DNA of 64,000 nt from Nocardia vinacea (GTDB lineage Bacteria; Actinomycetota; Actinomycetes; Mycobacteriales; Mycobacteriaceae): assembly GCF_035920345.1 (NCBI RefSeq), contig NZ_CP109149.1, positions 2,914,001 to 2,978,000 of the forward strand, given 5' to 3'. Shown in pieces: positions 6,492-16,300 of the stretch (the stretch's first letter is position 1; every line of letters begins with the position of its first letter). Under the pieces are notes generated by a model. It saw only the letters and a program-made list of their open reading frames with translations. It was not told the DNA's origin and ran no database searches. A program made the translations under genes and the position numbers.

Positions 6492-9211
6492 GAGGTGTGT
6501 TCCTGAACGATGGTTGCGGTCCCGGCCTTGCCGTCGAGAATCAGCACATCCCCGCTGGCGACCAGCCGGGTGACGCCCGGAACGCCGACGACGGTGGGAA
6601 TGCCGAGTTCACGGCCGATAATGGCGGTATGGGAAAGCGGGCTGCCCTTCTCGCTGACCAATCCCCCGGCCGCCACCATCAGGAAGACCCAACCGGGATC
6701 GGTACTGGCTGCGACGAGGATCTGACCGTCGACGACCACATCCGGTTCCGGCGTGGTCAACACCAGTGCCGGAGCTTCGACTCGGCCCGGCGCGCAACCG
6801 ATTCCGTGCAGCACACTGCCGGAATCGCCGATGGGAGCCGGATGGTCGAAGGCCGGATCGTTGATGCCGACGGCCGCGATTCCTGCCGTGACGATCCGTG
6901 ACGGCAGTTGCTCGATGCGCCAGCGCTCATGATCGCTCTTGCGTGTGGCGACCGTGCGCGCCGCATCGGTATCGACAGCGGTCCCGCGGGTAAGAGCCGC
7001 GATCTCCTCGTAGGTGAGCCAGAAGATGTCGCGCGGATCCTCGAGCAGTCCGGCCGCGTGCATCTGCCTGCCGTATTCCCGGAATACCCGTTTCACCAGG
7101 CCGAAGGAGCGGCTGCGACCCAGCCGCATATTCTCGCGCTGTTTCACATGCTCGCGTGCCCGGCCGAGTGCGAACCGGAATGCCAACCGTTGCGGGAGCT
7201 TTCCACGGAACAACCTGGCCGCGGTGCGCTCCGCGTCGCGCCGGATCTGCTTCTCGCGCGCCGCCATTTCGTCGATGTTCTGACCGCCACGCAGGTAGTT
7301 CCGCAGCATAGGAACCAGTCGCTCCGGATGTTCGCCGAGCGGATCGGTTTCCAGCTTCAGCTCGTCGACGGTCCGGTCGCCGAACAGGGCGATATGCCGC
7401 AGGCATGCACCGCGGAAATCGGCGAACTCCGGCTGCGCCAGAGCTTTCCACACTTCGTGCGGTTCCAGTGGCCCCTCGAACAGCTCACGCAGCGCGGCAT
7501 CCGCCCGGACCGTTGCGGTCAGTGCGAGCGCCGAGCGGACCGGGTCGACACTGTCGACACCTTCTTCGCCGCAGAACAATTCATTGCGCAGTGTGATGGC
7601 GGCCGGCTCGGTGAGGCCTTCGCGTTCCAGCAGCAGACCCACGACGTGGAACATCTGCTGGGCCAGAAAGTCATTGAAGATCTGCACCGCGTAGGCGGGT
7701 ACGAGTTCGTGCAGGCAGCGTTCCATCCACTCCAGTAGTGCTTCCGGATCCCGTTCCCGCTCCGGTGTTTCCGGGTCGAGCCGGTGGTCCAGATCGGTGG
7801 TGAAGGCCTGGAGTTCGGTGAAGAACGCGCGCAGCCGCCGCGGTAGCCGCAGCCAGCCGACGGTGATGATGGCGGCGATACGCAAGCGCAGCAGATACAT
7901 CTTCGCCCGTGCCGGCCCGCGTTTCGGCGCGGCGGGCCGCTGGTAGCGGTTCTCGATATTGAGTGCCGCCTCCCAGGCTTCGATGGCGAACTCCATGCCC
8001 GGTATCTGCAGGAACAGCCGGTACCAGTTGCTGATGTTGTAGTAGATGCGGCCGTGTGCGGTACCGACCAAATAGGGGTACAGGCTCGCGGCATTGCGGT
8101 CGACGATGGCGTCGGTTGCGCCGAAATCCTTGTGGCAGGCACGGAACACCTGCTCATAGGCGTTCCGCAGGATCGAGAAGGTCAGCGGGCTGGACAGACC
8201 GGGATAGGACTCGGCGACATTCACATTGTCGAAAATGGTTTCGCGGGCACCGGTCGCGGTGATCGGGCGGGCCTGGAGCAGGTACAGCACGCCCTCGGCG
8301 TCATAGGCCCATTCGACATCCTGTGGCGCGCCGAAGGCCTCGGCCAATCCCGTTGCGGTATCGACGAGTTCGACTACCTGCGCGTCGGTGAGTGCCGGAT
8401 CGGTGACGGCGGCGATCTGCTCGATGACCGTGCCGGAACCATCGGCCGCAACCACGACCCGGCTCTGCTTCTCCGCCACAGAACGGGACACGATCGTGCA
8501 CGCGGCGGTGTCGACGAAATAGGTATCGCACTCCACGGTTCCGGCAACCACACCTTCGCCCAGACCTAGTGCCGCCGAGACGACGGCCTCGCCCGGGTCA
8601 CCGGTCTGCGGGTTGCAGCTGAAGGCGACGCCCGAGACCGCGCTGTCGATCAGCGCCTGCACCAGGACGGCACAGTCGATCTCGGTGTTGTCCAGTCCAC
8701 GGTGTGCTCGGTAGAACAGTGACCGCTCCGAGTAGGCCGAGGCGAGCACTTCCAGCACCGCCGCCGATACGTCCGCCGGGGCGACATTCAGCAGGGTATC
8801 GAGTTGGCCCGCGAAGGAGTCCGTCGCCGAATCCTCACCGCTCACGGAGGAACGCACAGCCAGCCGAGCACCGGATTGTGGTGTGCGATCAACGATTTCG
8901 CGCACGTCCGCGCCCAGCTCGGTGTCGATATCCGCTGGGATCGGCTGAGCAAGGATGATCGTGCGGATCTCCTCCGACGCCGCACGCAACGATGCCGGAA
9001 CGGTGTGATCGAGCGAATCCAGCGCGTCGGCGATGGAGCCACGGATCGGTTCGAGGATGCGCGCACACGCGGCGGCATTCAGCACCACGAACGGTGGCAC
9101 CCGGTAGCCAGCCGCTACGAGCCTGCCGAGATTCGCTGCCTTGGCGCCCACTTGCGGCGCCATCGTCGCATCGGCGGCCAGTGCGGTATCGCTGACGGTG
9201 GTTCCGGTCAT
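6488..9211 (-). CDS. PEP-synthase-like ATP-grasp/phosphohistidine enzyme (PigC/RedH/TamQ type architecture)
   Basis: 907 residues from ATG 9211, which overlaps the P450 stop. Residues 1-330 are a PEP/pyruvate-binding ATP-grasp domain (VGAKAANLGRLVAAGYRVPP, LAVRSSVSGED, DVEWAYD, LLQARPIT). The middle (about 330-770) is helical. The C-terminus has the mobile phosphohistidine domain, with GCAPG and KGSPLSHTAIIGRELGIPT and catalytic His861. Length and layout fit PigC/RedH/TamQ, which use ATP to join an amine to a bipyrrole aldehyde, and also rifampin phosphotransferases. True PEP synthases are shorter (about 800) and have a TIM barrel carrying a reactive Cys, not evident here. In this operon a ligase or condensing role with the fatty amine or oxoamine is inferred. 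An antibiotic phosphotransferase is the main alternative. Confidence 0.82.
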   Translation of the reverse strand: MTGTTVSDTALAADATMAPQVGAKAANLGRLVAAGYRVPPFVVLNAAACARILEPIRGSIADALDSLDHTVPASLRAASEEIRTIILAQPIPADIDTELGADVREIVDRTPQSGARLAVRSSVSGEDSATDSFAGQLDTLLNVAPADVSAAVLEVLASAYSERSLFYRAHRGLDNTEIDCAVLVQALIDSAVSGVAFSCNPQTGDPGEAVVSAALGLGEGVVAGTVECDTYFVDTAACTIVSRSVAEKQSRVVVAADGSGTVIEQIAAVTDPALTDAQVVELVDTATGLAEAFGAPQDVEWAYDAEGVLYLLQARPITATGARETIFDNVNVAESYPGLSSPLTFSILRNAYEQVFRACHKDFGATDAIVDRNAASLYPYLVGTAHGRIYYNISNWYRLFLQIPGMEFAIEAWEAALNIENRYQRPAAPKRGPARAKMYLLRLRIAAIITVGWLRLPRRLRAFFTELQAFTTDLDHRLDPETPERERDPEALLEWMERCLHELVPAYAVQIFNDFLAQQMFHVVGLLLEREGLTEPAAITLRNELFCGEEGVDSVDPVRSALALTATVRADAALRELFEGPLEPHEVWKALAQPEFADFRGACLRHIALFGDRTVDELKLETDPLGEHPERLVPMLRNYLRGGQNIDEMAAREKQIRRDAERTAARLFRGKLPQRLAFRFALGRAREHVKQRENMRLGRSRSFGLVKRVFREYGRQMHAAGLLEDPRDIFWLTYEEIAALTRGTAVDTDAARTVATRKSDHERWRIEQLPSRIVTAGIAAVGINDPAFDHPAPIGDSGSVLHGIGCAPGRVEAPALVLTTPEPDVVVDGQILVAASTDPGWVFLMVAAGGLVSEKGSPLSHTAIIGRELGIPTVVGVPGVTRLVASGDVLILDGKAGTATIVQEHTS

Positions 9212-10599
9212 TGCGCGGCCTCCTGCATGGTCGTGGCCGTCGGCACCGCGGGCGCACGCCGGGTGAGCCGCACGAGTACCGGATCGGGGGTATTGGAGAT
9301 CTCCGGGTTCTCCCGCACCCGCATCCCGTTGACGAGTTCGATGTCGTAGCGGGCCAACAGCATTGCGATGCCCACCCGCACCTCCATCAGCGCCATATGT
9401 TGGCCGACGCACAGATGTGCGCCCCAGCCGAACGGGAAGTAGCGGTACGGCGGGCGCGCCTTGGTCTGTTCCTTGGTGAACCGGTCCGGATCGAAGGTCA
9501 GTGGTGAATCCCAGAATTCGGGGAAGCGGTGGTTCACGAACGGGCTGATCACCACGATCGCGCCCGGTTGCAGATCGAAGCGGTCGAAGCTGTCCGGTTC
9601 GACGGCGGTGCGGCTGAATGCCCACGCGGGTGGATGCAGACGCATGGCCTCGTCGATCGCGCGCCCGGTCAGCTCCAGCGCGGGCAGCGCCCGGTCGACA
9701 CCGTCGGTCAGTGCGAGGGCGATATCGATCTCGTCGCGTACCCGCGCGAGCACCGCCGGGTTGTGGGCCAGCTCGTACATGGTCCATGCCATCGCGCCGC
9801 CGGTGGTTTCGTGTCCGGCGAGCAGGAAGGTGAGCACTTCGTGACGCAGTTGCGCGTCATCCATGGCGTGCCCGGCGTCATCGCGGGCCGCGAGCAATCG
9901 GGCCAGCAGGGAAGTCGCTTCGGCATCGGCTTCTCGGTGACGCTGGATGACGCTGTCCACCACGCGATGTAGTCGTTCGCGAACACCCTGGAAGCGGCGA
10001 TTGGCCGGGATCGGCACGTTCGGCGGGACTTGGATGGGTGCGGCCATATGCCGCATTACCCACGAAACACCCCCGCGCACATCGTCTTCGATCTGGGGCA
10101 GTACACCGTCGATATCGGAGCCCATGACCGCGCGGCACACCACATCGGCCGCGAAACCCATCACCTCGGGGACCAGGTCGAAGGCCGCGCCCGTCGCGGC
10201 GTACGCATCGAGGCGATCGAGCATCCGCTGTCCGCACTCGACCATCAGCGGAATCTCGGTATCGACGTGGCGGCGGGAGAATGCGGGTTTGATCAAGGCG
10301 CGCTGACGTTTCCAGAGTTCACCGCCGCTGGTCAGGAGCCCAGGGCCGAGCAGGTAGTTCAGACTCTGATAGCTGATGCCCTTCTCGTACTTGGCCGCGT
10401 TGGTGACCAACACCTGATTGATGTGCTCCGGCTCGACGAGCAGATGCATCTGCTGATGCACCAGCCGCAGCCGGACGCTGCCGCCGTGCGCGACGGCCTG
10501 CTCGTAGAACAGCGCGAGCGGGTCGGCGCGGTAGTCCGGATACGCACCCAGCGGATGTCGCAGCGCCGGACCGCCGAGCCTGCGGCCGCGTTCGCTCAT
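9208..10599 (-). CDS. Cytochrome P450
   Basis: 463 residues. The I-helix oxygen-binding motif is AGHETTGGAM, the K-helix ExxR is in AIDEAMRLHPPAW, and the heme-binding loop is FGWGAHLCVG with Cys397 as thiolate ligand. The N-terminus has no membrane anchor, so it should be a soluble P450 needing separate ferredoxin partners, none of which is encoded here. Its sequence style (long, LLGPGLLTSGGELWKRQR near residue 95) is closer to fatty-acid hydroxylating CYP4/CYP102-like families than to short macrolide P450s. The operon position, between the acyl-AMP ligase and the PEP-synthase-like gene with 4-base overlaps on each side, suggests oxidation of the acyl chain or final product. The substrate is unknown. 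Confidence 0.95.
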   Translation of the reverse strand: MSERGRRLGGPALRHPLGAYPDYRADPLALFYEQAVAHGGSVRLRLVHQQMHLLVEPEHINQVLVTNAAKYEKGISYQSLNYLLGPGLLTSGGELWKRQRALIKPAFSRRHVDTEIPLMVECGQRMLDRLDAYAATGAAFDLVPEVMGFAADVVCRAVMGSDIDGVLPQIEDDVRGGVSWVMRHMAAPIQVPPNVPIPANRRFQGVRERLHRVVDSVIQRHREADAEATSLLARLLAARDDAGHAMDDAQLRHEVLTFLLAGHETTGGAMAWTMYELAHNPAVLARVRDEIDIALALTDGVDRALPALELTGRAIDEAMRLHPPAWAFSRTAVEPDSFDRFDLQPGAIVVISPFVNHRFPEFWDSPLTFDPDRFTKEQTKARPPYRYFPFGWGAHLCVGQHMALMEVRVGIAMLLARYDIELVNGMRVRENPEISNTPDPVLVRLTRRAPAVPTATTMQEAAQ

Positions 10600-12311
10600 G
10601 CCGCGCCTCCGGCACCGACCAGATCGTCCTCGGCCAGGAACAGCCGCCTGGCCTCGGCGCGCTGCACCTTGCCGCTCGTGGTCTTCGGAATGCTGCGCGG
10701 CGGCACCACCCGAACCCCAGCGGGCAGCACACCGGTGCGCTTGCTCACCGCGACCCGCACCGCTCGGCGCAACGCATCGTGTTCGGTCGCCTCCGCACCC
10801 GATTCGACAATGAGATGCAGTTCCTCCGAGAGCCCTCGGGTATCGGCATGACCGACGGCCGCGACGCCACCGAGGCGCACACCCGCGACTTCCTGTGCGG
10901 CGAGCTCGAAATCGGTGGGCAGGTAGTTCGCGCCGCGGATGATGATCAGGTCCTTATGCCTGCCGGTGATGCGCAGCCGGCCGTCGCGCAGGTAGCCGAT
11001 ATCGCCGGTGTCCCACCAGCCGTCCCGAGTGGCGGCCGCGGTCTCTTCGGGCAGCCGGAAGTAACCGATGGTCATCGATGGGCCGCGGAATTGAATGCGG
11101 CCGACCACGTCCGAACCGCACACCGCGCCGTCCTCGTCGACGATGCGTACCTCGGTACCGGGCAGCGGTGCGCCGCAGTCGACGATATGCATCACATCGC
11201 GGTCGTCTTCCGGAATGTCCAGGGCCACACCTTTTCCGGTGAGCGCCCGGCGCGACACCGAGTCGTAGGCGACCGGCGCGTGCGGGCGATTCACGGTGAC
11301 CGCGAGGGATGCCTCGGCCATGCCGTAGCAGGGCACCAATGCATTCTTCGGCAGTCCCCAGGCCGCGAACCGGTCGACGAAACTCTGCACGGTCGGCGGA
11401 TGGATCGGCTCCGCGCCGCAGAACAGGAACCGCCAGCTCGACAGATCGACGCCGTCGAGTTCGGCGTCGGTAACCCGGGCGGCCGCATATCCGTATGCGA
11501 AATTCGGTGCCGCCGTGAATGTTCCGCGATACCGGCTGACCGCACGCAGCCAATCCCCCGGACTGCGCAGGAATCGGCTCGGCGGCATGAGCACCGCGTC
11601 GATGCCACGGAATACCGGCGTCAGGAATCCGCCGATCAGCCCCATATCGTGGTGTAGCGGCAGCCAGCCGACCCAGGTGTCACCCACTCCCATCGCGGCG
11701 GCCTGTGCGATCTGTTCGCAGTTGGCGGCCAGATTCGCGTGGGTGATCTGCACACCTTTCGGTGTGCCCGTCGAACCGGAGGTCGCCTGGATGAACGCCA
11801 GATCTCCCGGTTCGGGAAGTCTGGGCGCCAACGTCGGCGCGTCCGGCGAACAGGCCCAGGCGTGCAGCACATCGCCATCGATGGCGGCCATGGTGTCCGG
11901 CAGTGCTCCCCCTGCGAGCACCGACCGCGTCGCGACAACCGCCGCGGGTTCCAGATAGCCGAGCAGCCGAGTGAACTTGTCGCGGAAGATATCCGCCGAA
12001 CCGAACCCGCTCGGTGTCGCCACCGCGGTCGGCACCGCGCCGAGCATCAGCGCACCGAAGAACGCCGTGACGAACTCCGGCGAGGTGGGCAGACACAGCA
12101 TCACCCGATCTCCCGGCTCGACCCCCTCGGCGGACAGTGCGGCCGCGGTGCGTCCCGCGGCGGCCGCGAGATCTTCGTGTCGCCAGGCGATTTCACCGTC
12201 GGCGTCGCCGCGCTCCGGAACGAAAATCGTGGACGGTGCCGATGCGCCACGCTCGGCGTTGGCCATTAGCGCATGCACGATCGTCGGATGCTGGGGAACC
12301 AATTCCGTCAC
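10596..12311 (-). CDS. Fatty acyl-AMP ligase (FAAL)
   Basis: 571 residues from GTG 12311. It is an adenylate-forming enzyme with the P-loop ATSGSTGTPKGVQ near residue 175, WLPLHHDMGLIGG, CYGMAEASLAVT, WWDTGDIGYL, and GRHKDLIIIRGANYLPTDFE near the C-terminal hinge. The last motif, together with the HHDMGLIGG and PTDFE forms, is typical of FAALs rather than acyl-CoA ligases. FAALs make acyl-AMP and pass the acyl group to a carrier protein. The next upstream gene is an ACP whose stop overlaps this start, so ACP2 (12308-12562) is the likely acceptor. It acts in the cytoplasm and sets the chain length of the pathway. Confidence in the FAAL class is high; chain preference is unknown. Confidence 0.93.
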   Translation of the reverse strand: MTELVPQHPTIVHALMANAERGASAPSTIFVPERGDADGEIAWRHEDLAAAAGRTAAALSAEGVEPGDRVMLCLPTSPEFVTAFFGALMLGAVPTAVATPSGFGSADIFRDKFTRLLGYLEPAAVVATRSVLAGGALPDTMAAIDGDVLHAWACSPDAPTLAPRLPEPGDLAFIQATSGSTGTPKGVQITHANLAANCEQIAQAAAMGVGDTWVGWLPLHHDMGLIGGFLTPVFRGIDAVLMPPSRFLRSPGDWLRAVSRYRGTFTAAPNFAYGYAAARVTDAELDGVDLSSWRFLFCGAEPIHPPTVQSFVDRFAAWGLPKNALVPCYGMAEASLAVTVNRPHAPVAYDSVSRRALTGKGVALDIPEDDRDVMHIVDCGAPLPGTEVRIVDEDGAVCGSDVVGRIQFRGPSMTIGYFRLPEETAAATRDGWWDTGDIGYLRDGRLRITGRHKDLIIIRGANYLPTDFELAAQEVAGVRLGGVAAVGHADTRGLSEELHLIVESGAEATEHDALRRAVRVAVSKRTGVLPAGVRVVPPRSIPKTTSGKVQRAEARRLFLAEDDLVGAGGAA

Positions 12312-12562
12312 TGTTCACCCCGTACGTATCGCACGATCTCGCCGACCGTATTCAACTGCGCCGCAGCGTCTTCCGGTATGACGATGCCGAATGCCTGCTC
12401 CAGCTGAATGGTCAGCTCGATCGCGGTCGGCGAATCCAATCCGTAGTCGATCAATTGCGCGGACGCGTCGATCTCGTCCGCCGAAACCCACAGCACCTCA
12501 CCGACAATGGCGCGCACCCGCGCCTCGGTCTCGGTGGCCGGGGTATCTGCCTGTGTACTCAC
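12308..12562 (-). CDS. Acyl carrier protein (ACP2)
   Basis: 84 residues, GTG start overlapping the kinase stop. The phosphopantetheine site is DYGLDSPTAIEL with Ser44. The size and the acidic helix II (IELTIQLEQAFGIVIPED) are standard for a stand-alone ACP or PCP. It sits directly before the FAAL gene with a 4-base overlap, so it probably receives the fatty acyl group. It would then present it to the reductase domain of the 2016-residue protein or to the oxoamine synthase. No phosphopantetheinyl transferase gene is in the window. Confidence 0.93.
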   Translation of the reverse strand: MSTQADTPATETEARVRAIVGEVLWVSADEIDASAQLIDYGLDSPTAIELTIQLEQAFGIVIPEDAAAQLNTVGEIVRYVRGEQ

Positions 12563-13398
12563 CCGAGTAACTTCCCTTCCGTCACGCAGGCGCGGACCGA
12601 CTCCTCGAGATCGACGCCGTCGCCGGTGTCGATGCGGTGGAATCCCACTTCGGGGAAGGCCGCCGCGAGGGTGTCGCGCACCTGTAGATATCCGTCACGC
12701 AGGGCTCCGAGCCGCTCTGCTGTTTCATGGGCCTCCTTCGGCCCGTTCCCCGAACGTTCCGCACACCGTGCCGCTGCCTGTTCCGGCGGTGCGTCCAGCC
12801 AGAGCACCGCGTCGGGCAGGGTGGTGCGAAAACGGTCGGCGAAGCCGGGAACGGATTCGGTCACATCCCGGCACACCAGATCCGCGATCTCCGACAGCAG
12901 CTCCCAGATATCCGGGGAACTGCCCAGACGCGTGGATTCCGACCCCTGCCAGGCGAGGATGTCGTCGAACGTGCCCGGCCGGTGGCGTTCCAGCACGGCG
13001 GTGATCTCCTCGGCGCGATCGTGACCGTTCCATTCGGGGCGGGCCAGCGCGACATACAGCGGCCCGTAGACCAGCAATTCGATCAGCGGATGCCGTTCGA
13101 ATACCAGCACATCCGGTGACCAGGTGGTCAGGAAGTGCCGCTCCACCGGACCGAACAGCGTCATCTGCAGATACATCGCGGTGGCCTTCATTTCCAGGCT
13201 GCCGATTTCATCGCATCCGACGCTGAAGGCCTTGAGCTGCTCGGACAGATCCGTCAGCGGCACATTCCGGGTGTTGTGGAAGTCCGGACAGGTCATCGAG
13301 GCGAAAGCACCTGCGCCCGGAGCCAATTCGCGCAGCCGTGCCATGACCGAGGACTTGCCGGCACCGTCGATGCCGACAATCGCGACGCGACGGGTCAC
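12559..13398 (-). CDS. Thymidylate-kinase-like P-loop kinase
   Basis: 279 residues from GTG 13398. It starts RRVAIVGIDGAGKSSVMARL, a Walker A motif in the thymidylate kinase style (GxDGxGKS). FERHPLIELLVYGPL near residue 100 resembles the DR(Y/H) substrate loop of dTMP kinases, and ALWLDAPPEQAAARCAER resembles the strand and LID that bind ATP. At 279 residues it is longer than housekeeping Tmk (about 210). Its partner is a second kinase domain of the same fold at the end of the preceding giant gene, so it probably phosphorylates something other than dTMP in this pathway. Whether the substrate is a nucleotide or a lipid intermediate cannot be decided from sequence. Confidence 0.8.
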   Translation of the reverse strand: MTRRVAIVGIDGAGKSSVMARLRELAPGAGAFASMTCPDFHNTRNVPLTDLSEQLKAFSVGCDEIGSLEMKATAMYLQMTLFGPVERHFLTTWSPDVLVFERHPLIELLVYGPLYVALARPEWNGHDRAEEITAVLERHRPGTFDDILAWQGSESTRLGSSPDIWELLSEIADLVCRDVTESVPGFADRFRTTLPDAVLWLDAPPEQAAARCAERSGNGPKEAHETAERLGALRDGYLQVRDTLAAAFPEVGFHRIDTGDGVDLEESVRACVTEGKLLG

Positions 13399-16300
13399 CG
13401 GTCGTCCTCCCGCAGTTGGGCGAGCACAGCCTTCGTGATGTCGGCGGGTGTATCGGTGCCGTCCAGACGGATCCAGCCGAACTCCTCCGACAACGCTTCC
13501 AGCGCATCGTGACTGCGCCGCTGAAAGGCCAGGAAGGTCTCCTCGTCGCCGTAGCCGCTCTCGTAGTCGCTGCGCAACTGCTTGCGCCCCAACGCATCCT
13601 GCGGACTAACCGCGAGGTAGAAGGTGCGGTCCGGTTCCGGGAATCCCGACGCCAGCTTGCGCAGCACCGCCGGATCGCCGCCGTGTGCGACCTCGGTGGC
13701 GAAGTACTTGTACCAGTAGGCATTTGCCAGCAGGATGTCCGGGCCGCGTTCGGCGGCGAGGTCGAAGGACAGCTGCATGGCATGGAACAGGAAGTGCGCG
13801 CGACTCAGCGGCGACAGCAGTTTCAGGTAGCCGTAGATCTCGGCCGGACTGCGCCACGGCAGCTTCGAGGAGACCTTCGGATCCAGGAATGCGTCCCAAA
13901 TGGTCACGGCGGCAACGCTTTGGCCCTGCGCCTCGAATTCCGCGGCGATGCGGGCCACCTGGGTGGTCTTACCCGATCCGTCGGCACCGGCGATGCAGAT
14001 CAGGCGTTTGCGTGCGGTCAGTGGTTCATCCGTTCTGGCGGCCGCCGGGCGTGGGCGCTCCGGGGGCGGTGGCATGGGTTCGGTGGGTCGCAATGGCACT
14101 GCAGGCTTCGGCGGGGCGGGCTCATTCGGCTCACTGATCGGCAGCTCGTCGGGGACCGGCCACTCGTCGGGGACCGGGCGCTCGTCGGGGACCGGGCGCT
14201 CGTCGGGGACCGGCCGCAGACGCTCCCGCGACCGCTCGGGATCTGTGACGACATCGAGTTCCTGCCCGTTGTCCGAACCGGACGGCGGCGCAACCGGCTC
14301 GGACGAGACCACGGTCTCCAGCACGCTGATGACCCCCGCACCGCCATCGACCCGGATCCGCTGACCCGAGCGGATCGCGGTCGTCGCACCCGCGACATTC
14401 AGCACCGCTGGTATGCCGTATTCGCGTCCGATGACCGCCGCGTGCGAGAGCATCCCGCCCACCTCGGTCACCACGGCGGAAACCAGCCCGAGCGCGGGCG
14501 TCCACCCGGGATCGGTGAACCGAGTCACGAGGATGTCCCCTTCGCGCAGCTGGTCGATATCGGCCAGCGAAGTGATCACCCGAGCGGTGCCCTCCGCGAT
14601 GCCCGGACTGCAACCCAGCCCGGTCAGATCGCCGTCGCCGATCTCGCGGACCGCGCCCACGGTGACACCACCACCCAGCTCATGCGGTGGCACCAGATCC
14701 CGATAGCCCGCGTAAACCGCACGGCGATAAGCGATCTGCGGTGCGAGCGTCGAGATATCCGCCCGCCCGGCCGCGAGATCACACAGCTCGTGGATAGACA
14801 GCTGGAACACATCATCGGCCTGCTCGAGCGTCCCCGCCGCAGCCAGGCGCACCCCGGCCTCCACGACATACGCGCGCACAATGGCATAGCACTGCGAGGA
14901 AAACTCCCGCATGCGTTCGCGCGCAACGAGATATCGGCGCATCCGCTCGATATGCTTATCCAATGCCTTGGCGTGTTTCACCCGCGCCAGCGGCTTGGCC
15001 CGCACCCGGGCGCGCACCGCGGCGAGTTCGTTTTCGTAGCGTTTGCGCTGATCCACCAGCGTCACATCGGGGTCCGCGGGCGGGGTGCCGTGTTCGAGCA
15101 TGACCGCGATCATCGAGCGCACCCGCTCGGGCGCCTCCGACCAGCGCGGGCTGGTGAGATCCAGTTCCGCGTCGGCGTGGAAGCCCTGCTCGTCGAGGAA
15201 GGCATCGAGCGCCTTCGTCCATTCGGAACTGTCCAGGCCGTGATCGCCTGCCACCCTGTGCAATTCGACGATGCCGCGCTGCAGCTGCATATGGCTGATA
15301 TCGGCGAGCCCGCCCATCAAGTCGATGGCCGCGGTGGTCCCGTCGGTCGCGGCATCCACCTTGTCGAGCAGTTGCTTGAAGTCGGTCTGGACGCTGGAGT
15401 TGTTGTAGATGGTGGTGAAGTAGGTGCGCTCGGTGGCGGCGTGGAAGGTGAGCAGGCAGTCCACCAGATCCGCGACGAAGGTGGCCTCGTCGGTGTGCGG
15501 CAGTTCGCGTACTCGCTCGCGCCACACCGCGTATTTCGCGGGCCATTCCGCCGCGAACGCATCGACCGCCGCCAGTTGATCCTGGTAGCTCTTCTGCACG
15601 GCCAGCGCCGCGGGCAGCGCCTTGGCAATGGTCTTCGCATTCGTCGGAGTGCGGTGCGGACCGTGGGGCCCGTAGTCGTTGAGCACACCGAGGTCGTCGT
15701 CGAAATGCTGCTCGTCGAAGCCGGGAATGCGGAAGAAGCACTTCTTCACCGCGCTGACATTCCAGTAGGCGCGGCCGTAGTACATGGCCATCCAGTCCGG
15801 TTCCGCGCCCGGTTCGGCGAGCTTCAACCGTTCGAAGAACTGCTGCATCGAGTACTGGAAGGCGTTGTCGTACAACGAGAACATCATCGGCGTGCAGACC
15901 CGCGCCGAGACGCCGCCGTCGCGCAGATCCGCGTCGGAGAACTGGTCGATATCGGTGCGCCAGCTGATCGCGGTAATGGCTCGCGCTTGTAGCAGCCACA
16001 GTTTCCCGTCGCCGTCGACGGCCCATTCGATGTCCTGCGGGCGGTGCCGGTGCGCCTGCACCGAGAGCATGAGGGCCGCGAGTTCCGCTGTGGCGGTGGC
16101 ATTCAGCTCGACATCCTCATCGCCCGCGTCCCGCTCGACCACGGTGCCGTCGAACAGTCGCAGCGTGTATCTGGTCGGTGTGACCTGTCCGGAGACGAGT
16201 CGTTCGCCGAGTCCCCGGCAGGCTTCGACGACCGCGTGGTCCTCGATGCCGGTGAGCGCGTCGATGCTGAAACCGACACCGGCACAACGCGCGTCGACCA

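Noticed and set aside
5136..6506. Open frame of 456 codons on the plus strand
   Set aside because: Covers the oxoamine synthase in antisense and has no motifs.
6488..9211. Genuine PEP synthase for gluconeogenesis
   Set aside because: Length, lack of an evident TIM-barrel PEP domain with its reactive Cys, and coupling to ACP and FAAL genes make a PigC-like or phosphotransferase role more likely.
9212..9787. Extension of the PEP-synthase-like gene into the P450 gene
   Set aside because: The extra part is a shadow of the P450; ATG 9211 overlaps the P450 stop as in all other gene junctions here.
12559..13398. Housekeeping thymidylate kinase (tmk)
   Set aside because: Too long, sequence outside the P-loop is divergent, and it lies inside a biosynthetic operon beside a second domain of the same kind.
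14145..14216. Possible CRISPR array
   Set aside because: The 18-base units have no spacers between them and are in frame within a coding region.
13416..15992. Long open frame of 858 codons on the plus strand
   Set aside because: It lies opposite the megaenzyme, has the Arg/Gly/His-rich make-up of antisense frames in high-GC genes, no domain, and no ribosome site.
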